Source: [Eubacterium] eligens ATCC 27750
GTDB lineage: Bacteria; Bacillota; Clostridia; Lachnospirales; Lachnospiraceae
Direction of reading: 5' to 3'
DNA length: 64,000 nucleotides
Assembly (NCBI RefSeq): GCF_000146185.1
Contig: NC_012778.1
Location: 1,371,001 to 1,435,000, forward strand
Within the stretch, counting starts at the first letter, position 1. Each line of letters opens with the position of its first letter. Below are positions 38,684 to 48,112 of the stretch, one piece after another. The notes under the pieces were generated by a model. That model ran no database searches, was not told where the DNA came from, and saw only the letters and a program-made list of their open reading frames with translations. The translations under genes were made by a program, and so were the position numbers.

Positions 38684-39748
38684 TTAACAGAAACGGTAAT
38701 TAAGTGAAAGGTCGTTATCCTTAACCTTAACCTGTGTATATGCCCCACTTACTATCGGCATTGAAGGTGAAAGATGCCCGAAATCACAGTCCATTATAAC
38801 CGGCACATTATACTTTGCCGCAATATCTGTAACTGCTCTATACTGGTCAAGCCCCATCATTTCCTGTCCGTAGCACAGCGGTCTTCCTATGAGAAATCCC
38901 TTCACATTCTTAAACCACCCGGCATTATCCATCTGCCACATAGCCCTTCTGATTGCAAATACATTCAGATCACAGCTCTCTAAGAACCATATAATTCCGT
39001 CATCTGCGTATCTTTCGTTAAACTCTTTAACCTTGTCAAAACTTGTACCTGTAAGATTAACAAGACAGTCCATGCAGCCGCCGACAAGCCTTCCTTCAAA
39101 TGCAATCTCCGTATCACATTCATCCCCACCAACATATTTTCTTAAAATCTTCTTCTCAGTAAGATTGTATTGTGGTGCAGGGTTCTCCTCATTCTTTAGA
39201 GACTCTCTCTCCCATGTGTCATATCCATGGACCTGTTTTTCCACAACTCCGTTATTGTTCTTGCAGCCTTTTCCACGAAGCACATCAAAAGTATCCACAA
39301 GCGCCTGATGCCAGTCCTTCATTGCAAATGCGCCTGCACACGGTCCGTATACACTTGCCGTATCAGCAATCGTGTTCTGTAAAAATGTGAAGTTGGTATT
39401 ATCAGAATATCCAAGATACCACTTAGGCTTTGCCGCCTTAATCCTGTCAAAATCAACATATGGCAGAATCTCACACATCAGTTCACCACCGCCACATGAT
39501 ATAAGCACATCATTGACATTGCTCTCATACATCTGTGTAAGCTCCTTACCGCATTCCTGCGGTGTGTTGCTTATCCCAATTCCCTTGTCCTCATAACAGT
39601 TAGGTCCAAGTTCTACTGTATAACCTTCTTTTTCAAATCTTTTAATTGTCATTCCGAATGCTGTTTTATAAGGCTCCGTCGCACAACCAAAAGATGGTGC
39701 AACGAAGCCTATAGTTCCGCCTTCGGATAAGAATTCAGGATATCTCAT
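38684..39748 (-). CDS. LD-carboxypeptidase, peptidase family S66
   Basis: A serine peptidase fold that removes the terminal D-alanine from tetrapeptide muropeptides during wall recycling, or in MccF-type members inactivates peptide-nucleotide antibiotics. The 354 residues include the nucleophile elbow GYSDNT (Ser115), the glutamate in WFLESCDLN and the histidine in DFGHLSP near the C-terminus, which make up the Ser-Glu-His triad. The N-terminus TIGFVAPSFGC is typical. There is no signal peptide, so it is cytoplasmic. The internal insertion (KKILRKYVGGDECDTEIAFEGRLVGGCMDC) resembles the MccF-like group more than LdcA. AAGGAGG lies 6 bases before the ATG. Confidence 0.9.
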   Translation of the reverse strand: MRYPEFLSEGGTIGFVAPSFGCATEPYKTAFGMTIKRFEKEGYTVELGPNCYEDKGIGISNTPQECGKELTQMYESNVNDVLISCGGGELMCEILPYVDFDRIKAAKPKWYLGYSDNTNFTFLQNTIADTASVYGPCAGAFAMKDWHQALVDTFDVLRGKGCKNNNGVVEKQVHGYDTWERESLKNEENPAPQYNLTEKKILRKYVGGDECDTEIAFEGRLVGGCMDCLVNLTGTSFDKVKEFNERYADDGIIWFLESCDLNVFAIRRAMWQMDNAGWFKNVKGFLIGRPLCYGQEMMGLDQYRAVTDIAAKYNVPVIMDCDFGHLSPSMPIVSGAYTQVKVKDNDLSLNYRFC

Positions 39749-39795
39749 ATACTGCCTCCTTACCTCATCATTCAGATTCTGCCTGAATAATTAAT

Positions 39796-40557
39796 CTACA
39801 TATATTTCTTTACTACATTAATAGCATTATTGTTAATAATAACGCTAAAGTGTTCCTTAACAAAAGCAGCCCTTTCCTGCTTTGAAGAATCAAATTCACC
39901 ATATTCCATAAGCAGATTAAGAAGGCTCCTGTATTTTTCTTCCGAACATCTTCCTTTCTGCAATACAAAATAATATGTATTATCTGTCTCATCCTTATAT
40001 AAGGCATTGGTTATTCCCCATGTCCTTGCACTGACAGCACACATTTCCTCAAAGTCATTAAAGCTTTGCAGTCTGAACACTCCTGTTCCAGCCTTTAAAA
40101 CATTGCTTCCTGTTTTCTTCGCATCAGAACGCTTAAAACTATCAGATTCATCATCAGATACCGCAAACTTATCAAGGCTGTCTCCAAATGTTTCAAATTC
40201 TGCATCACTATATATCCCATCACCATTCTTTATAACATTACTCTTCTCTGGCTTAGAAAATGCTTTTGATATACTTTCTCCAGCTTTCTTTAACATACTG
40301 CCTAAATCATCTTTACCCGATGAAACCGTGAGAAGTATAGAATGATCCGGCTGTGGTGCCAGCTGTAACGACATAACCTCTCCGCTTAATGTAACTCCTA
40401 TATTCCTTTCAGCCTCTTCCATAACAACTTCTAACAGGCTGTGTATCTTATCTGTATCATTCTTAAAGAAATCATCCAGCGAAATATTATTATCCTCAAG
40501 GTCTTCTTCATTGAGTCTGCACTGGAACTTTCTATCATCAATTTTTTTGAATTCCAT
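39796..40557 (-). CDS. mecA: Adaptor protein MecA
   Basis: MecA recruits substrates such as competence regulators to the ClpC-ClpP protease in Firmicutes. The N-terminal substrate-binding domain starts MEFKKIDDRKFQCRLNEEDLEDNNISLDDFF and includes HSLLEVVMEEAERNIG. A charged linker of about 80 residues follows, then the C-terminal ClpC-binding domain (FRLQSFNDFEEMCAVSART, YYFVLQKGRCSEEKYRSLLNLLMEYGE). The start was set at the ATG with AGAGG four bases before it; the in-frame TTG five codons upstream is less likely. It lies directly downstream of the HemC-like gene, with 42 bases between them. Confidence 0.9.
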   Translation of the reverse strand: MEFKKIDDRKFQCRLNEEDLEDNNISLDDFFKNDTDKIHSLLEVVMEEAERNIGVTLSGEVMSLQLAPQPDHSILLTVSSGKDDLGSMLKKAGESISKAFSKPEKSNVIKNGDGIYSDAEFETFGDSLDKFAVSDDESDSFKRSDAKKTGSNVLKAGTGVFRLQSFNDFEEMCAVSARTWGITNALYKDETDNTYYFVLQKGRCSEEKYRSLLNLLMEYGEFDSSKQERAAFVKEHFSVIINNNAINVVKKYM

Positions 40558-40599
40558 ATATCCTCTTTTCAAAAATATTTATATATCAATATGTTATTA

Positions 40600-41463
40600 T
40601 TACATACTTTTGCTAATTCTGTCTACTATTTTTCTCATTATAAGATTTTTATTTTTTAGCTCATCTTTTTCCTGAACCTTTATATTACCTCTGTATCCTT
40701 TTACATCAGCATATACTTCTATCTTATCTCCTGATATTTTCACATATGCATTACAGGATTTAACATAATCATTCATAAGAAGTCTTCTTATAATATCTTC
40801 CTCTATATCAAAGCTCATTGCCGTCGTCCGATGTGACACATCAAACATGTGCTTTATTACACTTCTTTTTCCATTAGTCAGAATGCAATATATTCCCTGT
40901 CCGTGTGGTGGAACACAATCTGAAAAGTCCATAAGAGTATATTTATACTTTAATCCGTTGTAAAGTCTGGCAATTCTGATATCATCATAAAATGCAAATA
41001 CAGCATCACATTCTTCACTATCCAGTTTGCTCATGCAGTCTTTTATATTGTTTTCAACTACACACTCCACATTATCGTACATTTCACATATAACTGCGGC
41101 ATTTTCATCAGAGTCCGTTACAACCACAGCATTTTCAACAACATCCTTTGTTCCTCTTCTCCGTATCATGACATACCTTGGATCTCTGCGTTTTATAACT
41201 CCCGATATAACTATTCCATCATCTAACTGCTGTCCTGACTTCTCCATTTCAACAAGCATTCTCATGTCAACAAGCACCATGTCTATATTATCATCAATAA
41301 GTGCTTCCAATGCAGGATAAATATCGCTTCCTCCAATTTCTACAGTATCCAGATTACCTTTCCAGTTCTTCTGCATTATGCCGGCTGCTTTTTTCAGTTT
41401 AATGCGTTCTATTCCCCGACCGTACATTCCCAGTCTTTCTGATTTCTCGTTATCTTTTTCCAT
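40600..41463 (-). CDS. Degenerate hydroxymethylbilane synthase (HemC)-like protein
   Basis: 287 residues whose motif order follows porphobilinogen deaminase. In order: GRGIERIKLKKAAGIMQKNW for the N-terminal TRGSxLALxQ region, DMVLVDMRMLVEM for the DIAVHSxKDLP loop, ISGVIKRRDPR for the conserved LxRxDPR, CVPPHGQGIYC for the PAxGQGAL segment, and RTTAMSFDIEEDIIRRL for ETAxxVxAERxFL. The key catalytic Asp of the SxKD loop is replaced (here Met), and the lysine is Arg. A cysteine (Cys237) remains at the position of the dipyrromethane-cofactor attachment site, but without the usual glycines and proline. It probably lacks deaminase activity. No other haem or cobamide gene is adjacent. It is followed by mecA. 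A regulatory or ligand-binding role is inference. Confidence 0.65.
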   Translation of the reverse strand: MEKDNEKSERLGMYGRGIERIKLKKAAGIMQKNWKGNLDTVEIGGSDIYPALEALIDDNIDMVLVDMRMLVEMEKSGQQLDDGIVISGVIKRRDPRYVMIRRRGTKDVVENAVVVTDSDENAAVICEMYDNVECVVENNIKDCMSKLDSEECDAVFAFYDDIRIARLYNGLKYKYTLMDFSDCVPPHGQGIYCILTNGKRSVIKHMFDVSHRTTAMSFDIEEDIIRRLLMNDYVKSCNAYVKISGDKIEVYADVKGYRGNIKVQEKDELKNKNLIMRKIVDRISKSM

Positions 41464-41499
41464 ATGTTTTAAGCATCCTTATATTCTGTTTAGGTTTTT

Positions 41500-41529
41500 A
41501 TTATAACATATTGCTTTCAATCCTTGAAA
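41500..41529 (-). promoter_or_regulatory. Promoter of the HemC-like/mecA transcript
   Basis: Minus-strand extended -10 TGTTATAAT (TATAAT at 41500-41505) with a weak -35 TTTCAA (41524-41529) at 18 bases. The -35 box is shared with the divergent promoter of the deacetylase gene. Confidence 0.6.
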
Positions 41530-41530
41530 G
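41514..41530. promoter_or_regulatory. Perfect inverted repeat between two divergent promoters
   Basis: CTTTCAA-TCC-TTGAAAG covers the -35 positions of both divergent promoters. A bound regulator here would affect both transcripts. No known operator consensus was recognised. Confidence 0.45.
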
Positions 41531-41553
41531 TATGTGTTCATTATGTTTATAAT
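41524..41553 (+). promoter_or_regulatory. Promoter of the PIG-L deacetylase gene
   Basis: TTGAAA (41524-41529), 18-base spacer, perfect TATAAT (41548-41553), about 35 bases before the start codon. Confidence 0.7.
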
Positions 41554-41587
41554 AATAAGGAAATTTTAATAAGGAATGGTATAATAT

Positions 41588-43012
41588 ATGATTCGAATTA
41601 AACTGAAACAATATTTAGGCAGCATAGTAACAATTGCTGCTGTCCTGTTTTTATTTGTTGTATTGTTTTCTTCTCCAGTAATGGCTGATGAAAATACTGC
41701 CTCAGAGGTAAATACTACAATAACACTTTCAAACAGCGGAAACGTAAGTAAAATGACAGATGGTTCTTACAACACAAAAACCTCATTTGCTTCTGGCGAT
41801 TCCATAACTGTAACCGGAAAGGATAAAATATATTCTCTCTATATCAAATGGGATCTTGTTCCGGATGAATGGACTCTAAGCTATAATGGTACAACGAAAA
41901 CATATGGAACTAACGGATTTCTGCATGAATATGTTGAAATTCCAGAAGGCGCTGAAACACTTACGATTACATTTTCTTCAAATGAAGCAATATGTGACCT
42001 GCATGCATATTCAGCCGGCACAGCACCTTCAGATGTACAGGCATGGAAAACGCCTTGTGATAAAGCAGATATACTTGTGTTTGCAACTCATGCCGATGAT
42101 GAAATTCTTTTCCTGGGAGGAGTACTTGCAACATATGGAGGCGAGCAGGATTTAGCTGTACAGGTTGCATATATGTGTGAATTCACATCGTCTGCCAAGA
42201 TAAGAGAACATGAGAAATTAGATGGTTTATGGGAATCCGGCATCAAACATTATCCTATATGCGGTGATTTCCCTGATTTATACAGCACATCCTTAGAAGC
42301 TGCCAAAAAACAATACATATATGATGATGTGTTATCATATACAACTTCAACCATAAGACGTTTTAAACCCCTTGTGGTTGTAACGCAGGATCTTAATGGT
42401 GAATATGGGCACGGCGGTCACATGCTTTTCTCACATGCAGTAGCAGAATCTGTAGAATCAAGCAGCGAGCCATCATATTTTCCTGATTCAGCTTCAAAAT
42501 ACGGAACATGGGATGTTCCTAAAACTTACCTTCATCTGTATTCAGATAATAAAATCACAATGAATTTAAGGCTTCCTCTTTCCCGAATGGGAAACAGAAC
42601 ATCTATTGAAGTTCAGACTGCTGCATATAAAAAACATGTATCACAGCAGTGGTGCTGGTTCTATGTTTCAGATGACTATGAATACAGCTGTGCTGACTTT
42701 GGTTTATACAGAACAACCGTTGGCAATGACTCTGGTAATGATATGCTGGAAAATATAACAACATACGAAGAACAGGAAAAAATCGAAAAAGAAAAAGCGG
42801 AAAAAGAATCAGTCGAAGCATCTATTGCAGCAGAAGAATCAAGTATAGCAGATGTAAAAAGCAATACATCCAATTCCACCAGACAGTCTGGCAGGAAAAT
42901 AATAATTTTTGCAGCACTCATATTAATTGTTATCATAATATTATTTGCTGCCTACAGATATTATCAGCTGATACAGTCAAGAAAAAGACATCGTCGTCAT
43001 AAAAGGAAGTAA
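41588..43012 (+). CDS. Membrane-anchored extracellular PIG-L-family deacetylase
   Basis: 474 residues. A signal peptide (about 1-33, hydrophobic run VTIAAVLFLFVVLFSSPVMA) is followed by a small beta-sandwich-like domain (about 40-145; TITLSNSGNVSKMTDGSYNTKTSF resembles a discoidin/F5-8 fold). The PIG-L domain (about 160-400) has the zinc motif THADDE (His168, Asp170, Asp171) and the later HGGH. An Ala/Glu-rich coiled stretch (EEQEKIEKEKAEKESVEASIAAEE), a C-terminal membrane helix (about 436-456) and a basic tail anchor it. PIG-L enzymes remove N-acetyl groups from GlcNAc-type sugars, so a surface glycan or wall sugar is the likely substrate. The ATG follows AAGGAATGG. A tiny membrane-protein gene follows at once. 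Confidence 0.87.
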   Translation: MIRIKLKQYLGSIVTIAAVLFLFVVLFSSPVMADENTASEVNTTITLSNSGNVSKMTDGSYNTKTSFASGDSITVTGKDKIYSLYIKWDLVPDEWTLSYNGTTKTYGTNGFLHEYVEIPEGAETLTITFSSNEAICDLHAYSAGTAPSDVQAWKTPCDKADILVFATHADDEILFLGGVLATYGGEQDLAVQVAYMCEFTSSAKIREHEKLDGLWESGIKHYPICGDFPDLYSTSLEAAKKQYIYDDVLSYTTSTIRRFKPLVVVTQDLNGEYGHGGHMLFSHAVAESVESSSEPSYFPDSASKYGTWDVPKTYLHLYSDNKITMNLRLPLSRMGNRTSIEVQTAAYKKHVSQQWCWFYVSDDYEYSCADFGLYRTTVGNDSGNDMLENITTYEEQEKIEKEKAEKESVEASIAAEESSIADVKSNTSNSTRQSGRKIIIFAALILIVIIILFAAYRYYQLIQSRKRHRRHKRK

Positions 43013-43019
43013 ATAATAT

Positions 43020-43157
43020 ATGGAATTATTAATCAATATAATTGCAATTTTACTCGTTGCAGTAATAATCGGATTCCAGTTTTCCAGAACCCGTAATTTA
43101 TACAAAAAAAATATAATGAGAATAAAGACGAATTCAAAAAAGATCAGGAATAAATGA
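43020..43157 (+). CDS. Small single-pass membrane protein, 45 residues
   Basis: A short frame begins 7 bases after the deacetylase stop codon and is preceded by AAGGAAG. The product starts MELLINIIAILLVAVIIGFQ, a clean transmembrane helix, and ends in a strongly basic tail (KKNIMRIKTNSKKIRNK). This is a believable small membrane protein translated with the deacetylase. It has no recognised family. It may be an accessory or stabilising subunit (inference). Confidence 0.6.
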   Translation: MELLINIIAILLVAVIIGFQFSRTRNLYKKNIMRIKTNSKKIRNK

Positions 43158-43182
43158 TTTTCTCTGACTCATCATTACATTC

Positions 43183-43210
43183 AAAAAGGGCTGCCATAAC
43201 GGCAGCCCTT
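43183..43210 (-). terminator. Terminator of ilvC
   Basis: AAGGGCTGCC and GGCAGCCCTT form a perfect 10-bp stem with a five-base loop. The minus strand runs into TTTTT. It may also slow the convergent deacetylase transcript. Confidence 0.9.
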
Positions 43211-43232
43211 AAATATTATCAATTACTGATTA

Positions 43233-44264
<1,032 letters not shown>

Positions 44265-44323
44265 CTACCTCCATATAAATGTGTTTTATATTGTAAAAGT
44301 TCTCTGGATACTCCAAAGAATTA

Positions 44324-44821
44324 TTACCTCTTTTTCAAATCAGCACTCCCTCTTGCAAGACCTGTAATACCTGTTCTTGCAACCTCTGTAATATTGAAGT
44401 CTTCAAGAAGTTCAATAAATGCATTCATCTTACTCAAACTTCCTGTAAGTGCAATTATCATTGACTCTTTTGATACATCAACAATATTGGCTCTGAATAT
44501 ATCTGCTATAGATGAAACCTGCTGTCTCTTCTCCGGACCACATTCAACCTTAATCATAACAAGTTCCCTGCAAACAGACTCATGTGCAGGAAGTTCTACA
44601 ATTTCCTTCACATCAATGAGTTTGTTAAGCTGTTTCTCAATCTGCTCAAGAACATCATCCTCACCTGTTACTGCGATAGTCATTCGTGAATACTCAGGGT
44701 TGAGAGTCTCACCAACAGTAAGGCTGTCTATATTATATCCTCTGCGGCTGAACATACCAGCAACACGGCTAAGTACACCGGCTGAATTACCTACGAGAAT
44801 AGAAAAAACTGCTCGTCTCAT
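44324..44821 (-). CDS. ilvN: Acetolactate synthase small (regulatory) subunit
   Basis: The regulatory subunit that confers valine feedback on acetohydroxyacid synthase. The N-terminal ACT domain is clear (AVFSILVGNSAGVLSRVAGMFSRRGYNIDSLTVG), followed by the C-terminal ALS_ss_C domain (ELVMIKVECGPEKRQQVSSIADIFRANIVDVS, LTGSLSKMNAFIELLEDF). The start was set at MRRAVFSIL, with AGGAG 8 bases upstream; the in-frame GTG three codons before is too close to that site. The partner ilvB is not adjacent, which is unusual. It is 165 residues. Confidence 0.96.
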   Translation of the reverse strand: MRRAVFSILVGNSAGVLSRVAGMFSRRGYNIDSLTVGETLNPEYSRMTIAVTGEDDVLEQIEKQLNKLIDVKEIVELPAHESVCRELVMIKVECGPEKRQQVSSIADIFRANIVDVSKESMIIALTGSLSKMNAFIELLEDFNITEVARTGITGLARGSADLKKR

Positions 44822-44892
44822 ATCTAACACTCCTAAAACTCTAATTCATCTGCAAATTACTTTTAATTGCCAATTAATTATAGCACACAACA

Positions 44893-46701
44893 TCAATCTG
44901 TCAATCGCCCACTTATAGCATTTGTCATGCCAAGGACAATCATTTTTAACATTGATATATCTGTGTCACTCCATTTTCTTCTGTTAGTTCCAAATATATC
45001 GAATTCAAACGTATATTCCTGCTCATCGTTTCCCATAGTTTTCATCTGGACAAATGAACAGATATTATTATCTCTTAATCTGCCAAATGCCTCTGGGAAA
45101 TTAATTGTAAGCGATGCAATATTATTAACACAATTGATACCATATTCGTCAAAGTGGCTTTCATATCCATCTTTATATATATATGAAGCATTTTCGACCT
45201 TAATCTTGTAATGACCTGTACTGTATATGCACTTCATATCATTTCCTGCAAATATACTTATACCATGAATATTAAGCTTATCCATTATCTCAGAAAGAAC
45301 ATCCATGACTTTCATCTGTCCAAGTGAAACCTTCATAACGATATTAGCTGCAAGCTCATACTTCGCCATAGGCTTCATAAATTCATTGCCAAATGCAATA
45401 TCATGCTTCATATCAGCCAATATATCGCCATGCTTGTCGTAATCATATATTATGTACCTGTCTTTACCCTTTTCTTTTGCAATATACAATGCTGCATCTG
45501 CAATCTTAAATAAAGTTTCAAAATCAGTTCCGTCTTTTGAAAACTGGGAAATTCCTATTGAAGTAGAAAACAGATATTCAGGCTGCTTCTGTGCCAGTAA
45601 CATTTTCAGACCTTTTCTCATGGATTTAAGCATTATGCGGATTTCTTCTACTGATACATCTTTAAGAAGTACCATAAACTCATCGCCGCCAATTCTTCCA
45701 ACAAGGCCTCTTCCTCCTACTGACATTCTTAATGAATCTGCAAAAGATTTAATTACTTCATCACCAAAATAATGCCCGTAGCTGTCATTAACTCTCTTAA
45801 AATTATCAATATCCAGTATCATAAGATACATTTGTCTATTCTTGTTTTCAACAGCTGCTTTATTGATTTCTTCCGTTATCATGTCAGTAATGGCTTTCTT
45901 GTTATATATTCCGGTAGCAGAGTCAAGCTTTGCCTCGTCCATATCTGTGTGCTCCTGAACCACTCTGGTTCTTTTGTCTGGCTCAGAAATAACACCAACA
46001 GTGAGTCTCTTATCAGACTCTATCATTAATGCCTGTCCATTAAACACGAGATTATCGACTCTTTCTCCCCTAGACATAATAGATGAACTGAACTTCACTG
46101 TAAAACTAGACATGCCGCTTAAGATGCTTGTGCATAATGCTTCAAAATGAATAACATCATCATTAGTAACATATCCCTTATTAATGCATGCGTCTCTCCA
46201 CTCAATAAGATCCATTCTCTCGAATATCTCGGATTTATTATTTCTGTAGCAATATATTGTCAGCATCCGTGTCTCTGGGTCATATTCAAAAATCTTTTCT
46301 TCAATAACATTCATTAAAGCTCTGTATTTTCTTACCCTGTGATAATACATGTCAAAGTCATTAGATATAACAATAATATCCTGCGCAACAAGCTTTACCA
46401 TACGTTCAGAACCGACATTATATATCTTCTTTTTTAGAAGGAGCATCCAGCGATATGTTCCATTCTTAATAAGACATCTGACAACGCAATATTCCTCTGA
46501 CATATCAGAATTAACAAAATGTTCAAATGTAGTTACATCATCAGGGTGAACAAGTCCGTTAAAAGCTGAGAGCATTGTCTCTCCCATAAGATTATAAAAT
46601 CTTTCATCTCCAATTTTGACAACATATCTGTCATCGAGTGTGAATTCAACCTCATTAGGCATATTGCCTTCGTATGAAATATCTAATTCATATTTACGCA
46701 T
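44893..46701 (-). CDS. PAS-like sensor diguanylate cyclase (GGDEF)
   Basis: 602 residues, soluble. An N-terminal PAS-like domain (about 30-120; GETMLSAFNGLVHPDDVTTFEHFV, NGTYRWMLLLKKKIY) and a second sensor-like region lead to a GGDEF domain (about 260-420). RIGGDEFMVLL at about residue 336 keeps the active-site signature, so it should make c-di-GMP from GTP. The position of the RxxD inhibitory I-site reads RGLV, so feedback inhibition there is probably absent. A further 180 residues after the GGDEF domain (MKYELAANIVMKVSLGQMKVMDVLSEIMDKL...) look like another sensory fold but are not recognised. GGGGG lies before the ATG. The only likely c-di-GMP receptor in the window is the PilZ protein near position 1000. 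Confidence 0.9.
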   Translation of the reverse strand: MRKYELDISYEGNMPNEVEFTLDDRYVVKIGDERFYNLMGETMLSAFNGLVHPDDVTTFEHFVNSDMSEEYCVVRCLIKNGTYRWMLLLKKKIYNVGSERMVKLVAQDIIVISNDFDMYYHRVRKYRALMNVIEEKIFEYDPETRMLTIYCYRNNKSEIFERMDLIEWRDACINKGYVTNDDVIHFEALCTSILSGMSSFTVKFSSSIMSRGERVDNLVFNGQALMIESDKRLTVGVISEPDKRTRVVQEHTDMDEAKLDSATGIYNKKAITDMITEEINKAAVENKNRQMYLMILDIDNFKRVNDSYGHYFGDEVIKSFADSLRMSVGGRGLVGRIGGDEFMVLLKDVSVEEIRIMLKSMRKGLKMLLAQKQPEYLFSTSIGISQFSKDGTDFETLFKIADAALYIAKEKGKDRYIIYDYDKHGDILADMKHDIAFGNEFMKPMAKYELAANIVMKVSLGQMKVMDVLSEIMDKLNIHGISIFAGNDMKCIYSTGHYKIKVENASYIYKDGYESHFDEYGINCVNNIASLTINFPEAFGRLRDNNICSFVQMKTMGNDEQEYTFEFDIFGTNRRKWSDTDISMLKMIVLGMTNAISGRLTD

Positions 46702-46730
46702 AATTCCCCCATTCTAAGGAATCCGGCTGC

Positions 46731-47612
46731 TTATCCGTCAATATGTCCTTCCCGATTTTCCTTTTCTACTTTAACTTTAAGTATCATCCTGTTACGGACT
46801 TCAAGAGTCTTAAATATGTACCCATTATACTCAACTTCAAAGCTCTCCCCATCATCGGGTATTTTGCCAAGCTTATAAATCATAAAACCACTGAGTGTAT
46901 CAATATCCTCACACTCAAATTCTATTCCTAACCTGGCTTCCACATCTTCAAGATCAGCCTGACCTTCTATTATATAAGAACCGTCTGCGTCGGTTACTAT
47001 CTGTTCCTCTTCGTCATCATATTCATCAAGGATATTACCTACTATTTCCTCAAGTATATCCTCCATTGTTATGATTCCTGCTGTCTGTCCATATTCATCC
47101 ACAACTATAGCCATATGGATTTTATCTGACTGCATCTGCCTGAATAATGGACTTATATTTCTCGTCTCAGGTATGCAATATGGCTGAAAAAGTATTTCTT
47201 TCCCAACCTCACCAAGTTTTCTGCTCTGGTTGCTTTCCTCTACATATATTTTGAGAAGATCACGGATATGTAACACACCTGTTATATTATCAATATCTCC
47301 ATCATATACCGGATACCTTGAATAATTTTCTTCCATAACACGGTCAAATGCCTCTTTAACCGTAATATCATTATCAAGTGCTACAATATTGTTTCTGTGA
47401 GTCATTACATCTGATGCCTGCTTTTCTCCAAATTCGAATATATTGCCAATCATCTCAGCCTCATTCTCCTCAAGCACACCCTGTTCATGGCTCTCATTAA
47501 CCATATCCATTATCTCTTCTGTTACATCCTCATCGCGTTTTCCTCTGCCAAATCTCTTAAACAGTGACGAAAACTTCTTTTCTTTCCCATCCGCGGGATG
47601 GCCGTCATTCAT
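46731..47612 (-). CDS. CorC-type CBS-domain protein
   Basis: 293 residues without membrane segments. A short charged start (GKEKKFSSLFKRFGRGKRDEDVTEEIMDMVNESHEQGVL) is followed by two CBS domains (VMTHRNNIVALDNDITVKEAFDRV, then YCIPETRNISPLFRQMQSDKIHMAIVVDEYGQTAGIITMEDILEEIVGNI) and the C-terminal CorC_HlyC domain (YIIEGQADLEDVEARLGIEF). The lack of a DUF21 membrane domain matches CorC, linked to magnesium and cobalt efflux, rather than the full CNNM transporters. CBS pairs usually bind adenine nucleotides. The start was set at MNDGHPADG, with GGAGG 6 bases upstream; the longer frame would overlap the toxin gene. Confidence 0.9.
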   Translation of the reverse strand: MNDGHPADGKEKKFSSLFKRFGRGKRDEDVTEEIMDMVNESHEQGVLEENEAEMIGNIFEFGEKQASDVMTHRNNIVALDNDITVKEAFDRVMEENYSRYPVYDGDIDNITGVLHIRDLLKIYVEESNQSRKLGEVGKEILFQPYCIPETRNISPLFRQMQSDKIHMAIVVDEYGQTAGIITMEDILEEIVGNILDEYDDEEEQIVTDADGSYIIEGQADLEDVEARLGIEFECEDIDTLSGFMIYKLGKIPDDGESFEVEYNGYIFKTLEVRNRMILKVKVEKENREGHIDG

Positions 47613-47689
47613 AATATTCCTCCATAAATAATATCCTATTGTACGATAACAATTATCCTGTCTATAATAACACAGTTTTATGCTGACAG

Positions 47690-48034
47690 TCAATTCATCT
47701 CTAAGCTTACAGACAGTGCTTTATTAACCTGTCCGATGATGTCATTATCCAGATGGCACACCTTATCCTTGAGTCTTCTTTTATCTATCGTTCTTAACTG
47801 TTCTAAAAGTATTACTGAATCCTTAACCATGTCATATCTTGATGAATCCAGCTCTACATGAGTTGGAAGCTTACTCTTATGCATCTGGCTCGTTATTGCA
47901 GCACATATAACTGTTGGACTGTGCTTATTTCCTGTATCATTCTGTATAATAAGTACCGGTCTTATTCCCCCTTGCTCCGAGCCAACCACAGGTCTTAAAT
48001 CTGCATAAAAAATATCTCCTCTTTTTATTACCAC
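47690..48034 (-). CDS. mazF: MazF/EndoA-type mRNA interferase
   Basis: A 114-residue toxin of the MazF/PemK/NdoA family, which cleaves single-stranded RNA at short specific sequences. [31 protein letters not shown] is the family N-terminus with the active-site Arg, and the conserved Thr/Ser region [11 protein letters not shown] follows. The start was set at the second in-frame GTG, which gives MVIKRGD and lies 10 bases after AGGAG; the first GTG (48043) sits almost on the site. No antitoxin gene (MazE/NdoAI) is adjacent: the gene upstream is nnr and only about 80 bases separate them. It is either an orphan or relies on an antitoxin elsewhere. Confidence 0.93.
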   Translation of the reverse strand: MVIKRGDIFYADLRPVVGSEQGGIRPVLIIQNDTGNKHSPTVICAAITSQMHKSKLPTHVELDSSRYDMVKDSVILLEQLRTIDKRRLKDKVCHLDNDIIGQVNKALSVSLEMN

Positions 48035-48112
48035 AACTGTCACACTCCTAAAGCTAAATTGTTTCCTCTGGCATTAGTATTGCCTACTTTTAAGTGTGTA
48101 TTCAGTTATCTT

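Noticed and set aside
41588..43012. The deacetylase as an LPXTG-anchored wall protein
   Set aside because: There is no LPXTG-like motif before the C-terminal hydrophobic segment; it looks like a simple membrane anchor.
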